Assembly: GCA_003116975.1 (NCBI GenBank)
Contig: BGKB01000006.1
Location: 372,001-436,000, forward strand
Reading direction: 5' to 3'
DNA length: 64,000 nucleotides
Source: Aurantiochytrium sp. KH105
Lineage: Eukaryota > Sar > Bigyra > Thraustochytrida > Thraustochytriidae
The notes beneath the pieces are model-generated. The model was not told the origin of the DNA. It saw only the letters and a program-made list of their open reading frames with translations, and searched no databases. Shown in pieces: positions 57,986 to 64,000 of the stretch. Numbering within the stretch: position 1 is the stretch's first letter; every line of letters begins with the position of its first letter. Made by a program: the position numbers and the translations under genes.

Positions 57986-60900
57986 TTAGTAATCTAACTT
58001 TGTGATAGCCTGCACGATCAATTCTCGCAGAGACGCCGGCAGAATTGTGACTAGTGGTTGCTGATTGACACCTCCATTTTGCACCCGCTCCTGCAGCCAC
58101 TTGCTTCGACGCGTTTCGATGGCTTCAAGGAACTTTTCTTTGATCAAATCGTTCAAGTCGACATTTCCATCGAGTCCATGCTGCTGAAGCGCGCCCAGGT
58201 CCACCTCCGAGCCTTCCTTTTGAAGCAATGTGTTCTGGTCCTCAAGTGGAATGCTACTGTTGGACAACAAAAGGCCTGTCGCATAAGTGACACGGAATGG
58301 GCCAGAAATTGTCTTGTAAAGCGTCCAATCGGCGACATCCTTGATTACCATGAGGTCCGCAGTTTGTGCACGACCCTTGGCGAGCAGCCACAGCTTGCGC
58401 ATCAGTTTATTCCAGCCGGTCTGCATGTCGTCCTCGAACTTTGCAACAACCTCGGCCACGTCAGGACACTTGATAGGGTCGAGTAACGAGGCCAAAAACC
58501 CACGCCACAGACAATGGACGCGAGCTGCATCATCACCCCGTGCAATGAGCCACTTCGAGAGGCCGACCAGCAGATTCGTTAGTGTGCGCTCTCGCATTCC
58601 ACGGTCCTTTGCCCGAGTAGCACGCAAAGATGCGACGTTATCAGGCGCCCAGGCTAGTGCTTTGACAAGCTCCTCCCTCGGAACGTATCGCTCGACCAGC
58701 TCCTTGACGTCGATCTGCTCCGTTTCGCACATGAGCAAAGTCCAAACAGCAGCCCGATAGGGACTGTTGTGTCCATGTGAGTCTGCATCCTTCTCAAAGA
58801 CACCACTGCTTAGAACATACTTGGCAAGCTTCAAGGCATCGTCTGACAACGCGCCTTGCATAAGGGCTACCAAATTTTCTCGCCTCAACGCGAGCAGCAC
58901 CGTGGCAGGGGACCTGCATGCGGACAAAAGCACCACAAACTCGTTAAGTGCCACCACTTCGTTTTGTCTCCATTCCTTCTCGTAGACATCAGCAAAGTTG
59001 ATGCTGTGCCCTCGGCGCAGGGCGTCGGACATATTTTTCAACGACTCGTAGCTTCCGCCCCAACTAAAAGTCGGACATTTTCGGTCCGTAAGGCTCGCGC
59101 GGTCGCTTAGCTGATGAGGAAAGCCCACTTGATCAATGAAGAGAGTCTTGAAGATCGTCTCCGCAGGAATTAAATCTTGCAAAGATGCATCCTCCTTTTT
59201 ACTTTCTGAGCGCATCATGCAGCACCATGCTGCAATCTTAATTGCAGGCGATAAACCGTTCGCGCCGCGCAGATCTCGCTCCACAAAATCGGGAAAGTCG
59301 CGGCCTACGTCGTTATCCCATGACAACAAGGCGGCTTGAACCATCGCCCCAATGACGGTCTTGGTACTCTTACCAACTGCACGAAATAGCTCCAAGGCTA
59401 GCTCGGGAGTTGCCTGAGCATCAATGGAATGCACGGACTCTCTTGAAGAAGAAGGAGAAGAAAGCTTCTTTTCCGCAACCAGATAAGCAGCGACAAATTC
59501 TTGTGCTGTCAGCGTCGAAAGACGCGGCATTTTCTTGCAAAGAAGCTCTCGAAGCTGCGTTCCCTTATCGGAGGCCGCCAACGCTTCGTCGACTGGAGTG
59601 AGAATCCGCAGCGAGATAGACTCCCCGCCAAAAAGTGCGCGACTCAAGTGAAACCAGAGCTTGATTGACAAGGGCTTCTTCACACTTCCCTTGCGTTTCC
59701 TGATCACATCATTCAGGAGTTTGACTGGCAGTCTCGCATTCACTGCTTTGGCATCGAGCGGCTCCAATAGACTGTCATCACTTGCGTCTTTACGGTTCGC
59801 AATGAGCAAGACATACAAACGACTTTGCTGGCCAGCTAGCCACGCGAAAAGCTCTCGCTTATGTGCACCCGACAGCATGTGATACTCATCGACCACTAAG
59901 AACATGCGTCCTCCTTCTTCCGGGACCTTGCGTGTCAGCACCGAAGCCAATGCGGTATCCACGAGCTCATCGTCAGAGCCATCGACATAGGCAAAACCTA
60001 AGGAAAATTTCTTCTTCAGCTCCTTGCCAAGCTCGTCCGAGAAATGACTTTTTCCGGCGCCCGGAGGAGAGACAAGCAATACAATCTTGGGATCCGGTTG
60101 CCTCAGAAGAAGCCTCATTTGATCTCTGTAGTCGTCGCTGCCTCGCGATTCTTGCGTTGTCCCGTCTGCCGAAAGCCAGCTTGACCCTTCCGACGGTGCG
60201 CCTGGCTCGATGCTTACTCCCTGCTTTGTCGCTGATGCCGCTGGCGCGCCTTCCTTCAAAAAGTCGATCACCACGTTTTCATCGTCCGATAGCATTTCCT
60301 TGCTGCTTCCCTGCAGTTGCGTACTTGAGAGCAGAGCTGTCTTGAGTGCTTTCTCAAGACCATCCCAGCCCTTGGACGCCGATAGAATCGTGTCCACGAG
60401 CTTCTCGTCCACGTCGAACTCGTGCACTGGACGATTTGCTCGCAGCTGTGCCCGCTGCAGATCCTTTCTGCATGTCAGAAGTCGCGATGCAGTCATGGGA
60501 GCTCGCGTCAGCACGCATCGATCGCGGTTCTCGCCAAAGTTCCAAGAGGTGTCGCACTCCTCGAGGTAGACGAATCGCCACGGGTGATGCTTTGTGTACT
60601 CCGCAATCCACTTCAGCAACTGGTCACTCACCGTTGGCAACCCGCGCACCCATACAAGCCAGGTGAACTCAGAAAAGCACCCAATGATGCGCAGGTACAT
60701 GGACGCATCATCGCGGGCGTTGATGAGGCTATCGTGCCCCAGGTCGCATTCCACGGGGACAACCCCATGTCGCTCGAGAGTATCCCACTCCTGACGCCTG
60801 ACCACATGCACGCCGTACATATCATTCTTGCGTTTGATGAATTTGCGCATGCCCGGCTTGATCGTGTACACGCGCGTCAGCTGCTCGCGCACCGCCTCCT

Positions 60901-63900
60901 CACGAGGCATCGCGGCCGCTACGCAGTTTGTGATGGCGAGAAGATTGATGTCTTCGTCCTCGTCCACATCTTCGTCCTTATTTAAGGTAGCTCCGTGGCG
61001 CGTAAGCGCCGGAGCCGTGCACGAGGGAGCACCGTGCTCAAGCGTGGCCATCATGAAGCGCTTGACGCTCGCCGGAAGCGGGCTTCGCGCAAGCTTTCCA
61101 AGCCAGTCGAGCAAGCTATCGCGATGACTCATGGCTTCTTGTGGCTCGCGATCTTGTAGGGCTCTGGCGAGGAGCCTCTCATGGAAGATGTAAGCAACGG
61201 GAAGTCCATGTGCATCAGAATATTGCAGCTTGAGTTGCCGTGTGTCAAGTGGGCAAAAATAAAGACGGCGACCAGGCTCGCTGCCATGTAAGGTCCACAC
61301 GATGCGATTGGAGTCTCGCATTTCACCGTAGCCACCAGCGTCGTAGTCAAAGAGATTGCTGTTCTTGACCTCAATCGCCTCCGTCTCCCCACTCGCGTCG
61401 TCGTCTTGCGAAGCTCCAGTATGGCTGATCATTTTGCAAGCTTCCTCGACCCGCTGGCGCACACCTCCGTCATCCTCGCCTCCCGCCCGCATTTGTGTAA
61501 CTGATGGGTGTTTTGGGTCAGCCACGTCATCCTCATCATCGCTGTCCTCAAAATCCTTCGTGAAGACTCGAATTCCTGAAAGTGCGTAATCTTCGTCAAA
61601 CTCATCGAGAAGCTGCAGCCCGATGCTGCGGAACTTGTGCTTGGCGATGTGTGCATGCATCGCCATGAGTTTGTTCTTTAGCGTAGGGTCGGGTGCATGC
61701 TTGCCACTTGATAAATTGAGATTGTGCTGGACCAGCTCAAGGGCAAAGTATAGCTGCGAGCGGGCCTCGTGGTCGGTGGTCGTCATGATTACAGTCAGTG
61801 CCTTCGTCATGCGGTCCTGAATCTCCGGAGATGCCATTTCGAGTTTCTTTGCAATCCGAAGCACAATCGTGTGATCTCCAGCCTTTCCGCGAACCTCATT
61901 CAGTTGTTGTAGCATCCATGTGACATGCCGGAGCTCAGCCTCTTTGTAGCTGGTGTAAGGCCTTGGGCCTCTCTCAAAAGAATCCTGACTTTCCTGACCA
62001 TCGACACTGCCTGCATTGCCATTGTTCATGCCATCCTCGTCTTCCTCATCCTCCATTTCGTTTTCGTCGCGCCTTTCATCCTCAACACTCTGCCCGTTCT
62101 CGCTCTCACTTCCCGAGTTCCGCTTTCGAGGAATGCTATCTTCTTCACGCTGAAGGGCTTTGATGGCCTTAGCCATCTTCTCGAACGAGTTCGGCAATTC
62201 CATCTGAGGTACGCCGGCCGTAAAGGCGACTTGCACGATGCACTCAAGAACAGCAACAACCTCGTCATGAAAATTGAAGGCTGCAAGACGATGGTTCTCG
62301 ACGATCGTGTGCAAGAATAGCTGTGGGCAGTCTCGCTCTTCATTGCGCGTTGTTGCCATAAGCATCACCCACGTGCCCTGCTGTGTCTTGCGAAGATAAA
62401 AACCTCGCCCGAGAATGGTTGAGTTGTTTGGCAGCTCTTGAAAAAGTTCCCAGGTCTCGCCGTTATTTGCAAAGACATGAGCAATTCCTGCTCCCGCACC
62501 AAGGTCTCCGTCGAACGAAAACGGGCTGTGACGGACGTAGCGCACAGGGTCTTCGTCCTCCTGGTCCTCTGGTTTTCGCAAGACAGGATGTAGGCCAGGA
62601 GCAACTTCCAACACGCCGTAGGAGGGCTCGCTTTTCACGCGCAAAAGTGTCCGCGCCGAGACCAGGCTCGGCCCACGGCTCCCTGCTCTGTCAGCCGCCT
62701 TCTGGAGAGAAAGTGCAGTGTTCAAAGCAAGCTGGTCATCCTCAATGTCCTGAGATGCCTGCATCATACTTGGACCCGTCAACACTTTATCTGACTCCTT
62801 CGCTTCCTCGTCCGGTGGCATAGATGATGTTTGAGAGTCTGCGAGAGTCTCGATTACCTCCCCAGACTCTGCTTTGACAGCTGATGGGCCGATTCTGCAC
62901 GGAAGAATTTTTCCGACAAGGCAAATGTCATAGAGATCGTGCAGCTTTGACCCCCGACCTTCTCCCTGTCGGCGTGGAGCGTTTTTCATCTGAAGCACCT
63001 TACCAAGACGATTCATGAAGGCAACACCGACGAAAGTGCCCACTGTCTTGGTCGCGTTCAGCTTTCGCAGGACATTTTTCGAATTTAAGCCCCTGACCTT
63101 GGAGGCCAGCTCCCGCACATTCTTGTCAAGATCATCGTCTCTGTCTATGAATACATTCTCGCTCATCCACTTGATCTCTTCTTTGCAGGTCGTCGACATG
63201 AAGATTGGCTTGGAGTCTCCACTCCATTCGAATGAGTCAAAGGCGCAAATCATTTGCTTGACCGTCTCACCATCAGTCAGGGGCGTCAATCCTAACACGA
63301 TGAAAAGGCCATCGACAATATCTGGAAGGTGATCACGCCCCTTTGGCGTAGAGTCTAGCCCCTCAGCAAGCGACTGAAAGGCTGCTTCAGAATACCTTTT
63401 CTTGGTGCGAAGTCCAAGAAGAAATCCCCCTATCGTGCGCAACTCTTCCCATTCCACGGTTTGGGCACCCGCGAAATAGGAACCGATTTGCAGGAACAAA
63501 TCCTGCACGATGGAGATGTGCTCCTCCGCGTTACTCGCCTCTTGAGTCCGCTGGGCAAGAGCGCTCCCGCTGTTTCCTCTTCCAGATGCAGTCTCAAAGG
63601 TGTTTGCGAGCAGAAAGACTTGCTGCATCGTGCTTGCTTTAGAAAGCTTGTCGAAAAGAGAATCTGCGGTACCGCCCATCTCATCCACGAACCGACTGTC
63701 CAGAATAACTGGTAATGGACAAAATACATACGCTTCGTGGGCAGTATTGCTATCATTCGTTAGTTGTTGGATGACAGCGACGAGCTTCTTTGCATCCCCT
63801 TCACCACCTGCGCGAGTAATCAAACGAGCGAGATCTTCCGGCTCGACTCCAGCCTGCACGAACCATGCCAACAGGGAAAGGCCAGTATGAAGAAGACTGG

Positions 63901-64000
63901 TCTGACGACTGGTCTCAGGACCGTTGCTGTAAAGTGCCTTCATTGCGCTTTGTAAATGGACGAGAAGGCGCAGATTGTGGTCAACCGTTCCCACTGAAAA
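57986..64000 (-). CDS. Giant P-loop (AAA+/STAND-like) protein, C-terminal 2004 aa, partial
   Basis: The frame is open to the right edge, with no start inside the window, so the N-terminus is missing. The visible 2004 residues have no recognised family match. A Walker A motif, SPPGAGKSHF, lies about 1310 residues into the visible part; a Walker B, FLVVDEYHML, follows 50-55 residues later, and LYVLLIANRKD 25-30 residues after that (sensor-like). Upstream are charged segments (about 430-490 and 740-770), one of them with a DSDDEDD run. A second globular region (about 880-1080: RIVWTLHGSEPGRRLYFCP, VVRRQEWDTLERHGVVP) and a helical C-terminus (WLLAKGRAQTADLMVI) follow. One ATPase is visible. RNF213-type giants are a possible analogue, but no RING is visible here. 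Confidence 0.65.
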   Translation of the reverse strand, partial: FSVGTVDHNLRLLVHLQSAMKALYSNGPETSRQTSLLHTGLSLLAWFVQAGVEPEDLARLITRAGGEGDAKKLVAVIQQLTNDSNTAHEAYVFCPLPVILDSRFVDEMGGTADSLFDKLSKASTMQQVFLLANTFETASGRGNSGSALAQRTQEASNAEEHISIVQDLFLQIGSYFAGAQTVEWEELRTIGGFLLGLRTKKRYSEAAFQSLAEGLDSTPKGRDHLPDIVDGLFIVLGLTPLTDGETVKQMICAFDSFEWSGDSKPIFMSTTCKEEIKWMSENVFIDRDDDLDKNVRELASKVRGLNSKNVLRKLNATKTVGTFVGVAFMNRLGKVLQMKNAPRRQGEGRGSKLHDLYDICLVGKILPCRIGPSAVKAESGEVIETLADSQTSSMPPDEEAKESDKVLTGPSMMQASQDIEDDQLALNTALSLQKAADRAGSRGPSLVSARTLLRVKSEPSYGVLEVAPGLHPVLRKPEDQEDEDPVRYVRHSPFSFDGDLGAGAGIAHVFANNGETWELFQELPNNSTILGRGFYLRKTQQGTWVMLMATTRNEERDCPQLFLHTIVENHRLAAFNFHDEVVAVLECIVQVAFTAGVPQMELPNSFEKMAKAIKALQREEDSIPRKRNSGSESENGQSVEDERRDENEMEDEEDEDGMNNGNAGSVDGQESQDSFERGPRPYTSYKEAELRHVTWMLQQLNEVRGKAGDHTIVLRIAKKLEMASPEIQDRMTKALTVIMTTTDHEARSQLYFALELVQHNLNLSSGKHAPDPTLKNKLMAMHAHIAKHKFRSIGLQLLDEFDEDYALSGIRVFTKDFEDSDDEDDVADPKHPSVTQMRAGGEDDGGVRQRVEEACKMISHTGASQDDDASGETEAIEVKNSNLFDYDAGGYGEMRDSNRIVWTLHGSEPGRRLYFCPLDTRQLKLQYSDAHGLPVAYIFHERLLARALQDREPQEAMSHRDSLLDWLGKLARSPLPASVKRFMMATLEHGAPSCTAPALTRHGATLNKDEDVDEDEDINLLAITNCVAAAMPREEAVREQLTRVYTIKPGMRKFIKRKNDMYGVHVVRRQEWDTLERHGVVPVECDLGHDSLINARDDASMYLRIIGCFSEFTWLVWVRGLPTVSDQLLKWIAEYTKHHPWRFVYLEECDTSWNFGENRDRCVLTRAPMTASRLLTCRKDLQRAQLRANRPVHEFDVDEKLVDTILSASKGWDGLEKALKTALLSSTQLQGSSKEMLSDDENVVIDFLKEGAPAASATKQGVSIEPGAPSEGSSWLSADGTTQESRGSDDYRDQMRLLLRQPDPKIVLLVSPPGAGKSHFSDELGKELKKKFSLGFAYVDGSDDELVDTALASVLTRKVPEEGGRMFLVVDEYHMLSGAHKRELFAWLAGQQSRLYVLLIANRKDASDDSLLEPLDAKAVNARLPVKLLNDVIRKRKGSVKKPLSIKLWFHLSRALFGGESISLRILTPVDEALAASDKGTQLRELLCKKMPRLSTLTAQEFVAAYLVAEKKLSSPSSSRESVHSIDAQATPELALELFRAVGKSTKTVIGAMVQAALLSWDNDVGRDFPDFVERDLRGANGLSPAIKIAAWCCMMRSESKKEDASLQDLIPAETIFKTLFIDQVGFPHQLSDRASLTDRKCPTFSWGGSYESLKNMSDALRRGHSINFADVYEKEWRQNEVVALNEFVVLLSACRSPATVLLALRRENLVALMQGALSDDALKLAKYVLSSGVFEKDADSHGHNSPYRAAVWTLLMCETEQIDVKELVERYVPREELVKALAWAPDNVASLRATRAKDRGMRERTLTNLLVGLSKWLIARGDDAARVHCLWRGFLASLLDPIKCPDVAEVVAKFEDDMQTGWNKLMRKLWLLAKGRAQTADLMVIKDVADWTLYKTISGPFRVTYATGLLLSNSSIPLEDQNTLLQKEGSEVDLGALQQHGLDGNVDLNDLIKEKFLEAIETRRSKWLQERVQNGGVNQQPLVTILPASLRELIVQAITKLDY

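Noticed and set aside
57986..64000. Assignment of the giant protein to RNF213
   Set aside because: There is no RING finger and only one visible ATPase site, so the match is not supported by the visible part.

Overview
This window is nuclear DNA of a GC-rich, gene-dense, intron-poor unicellular eukaryote. I find 25 protein genes that I can support, one weak candidate, and no recognisable rRNA, tRNA, CRISPR array or transposase. Eukaryotic core genes settle the domain: an RFC clamp-loader subunit, APC/C subunit APC11, peroxin PEX6, mitochondrial HSP10, a RhoGAP and a KIF-binding protein. Cilium-linked genes (RABL2, an outer-dynein-arm docking-type coiled coil, a CCDC191-like protein) show that the organism makes a motile flagellum. 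Low intron density, very long uninterrupted reading frames, low-complexity Ser/Ala/acidic tails and short CpG-rich spacers suggest a thraustochytrid (Labyrinthulomycetes, stramenopile). That placement is an inference. TAA, TAG and TGA all serve as stops, so the code looks standard.

Layout. 1-4.3 kb: a left-edge partial acidic protein, a small membrane protein, a CaMKK/LKB1-type kinase and HSP10, all on the minus strand. 4.3-6.4 kb: a long spacer with pyrimidine and tetranucleotide tracts. 6.4-13.3 kb: a 1571-residue protein with a DUF262-like N-terminus, then a RhoGAP. 14.9-28 kb: a two-TM membrane protein, an IQ/RING-IBR protein, a TPR/GT41-like glycosyltransferase, a large nuclear-type charged protein, and a repeat/ParB-like/RS-domain protein. 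28.7-33.3 kb: RFC2 and APC11 (the two genes with visible introns) and a KIFBP homologue. 33.4-45.8 kb: mostly coiled-coil genes, several of ciliary or centriolar type, plus a secreted PA-domain protein. 46.4-57.4 kb: a protein with predicted beta-sandwich regions, a small membrane protein, PEX6 with an extra C-terminal zinc module, a mitochondrial-type membrane protein and RABL2. 58-64 kb: a giant P-loop protein that runs off the right edge.

Genes are mostly arranged as divergent pairs sharing 0.45-1.5 kb spacers and convergent pairs separated by 0.1-0.5 kb. The spacers repeatedly carry tetranucleotide arrays (CAGG/CAGA, CTTG, GATC, GGAT, CCAA). Functionally the window is a mix: cell cycle and replication (RFC2, APC11), protein folding (HSP10), peroxisome biogenesis (PEX6), signalling (kinase, RhoGAP) and cilium (RABL2, ODAD-like, CCDC191-like). 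The least explained proteins are the DUF262-like protein, the ParB-like/RS protein, the PEX6 zinc fusion and the giant P-loop protein.
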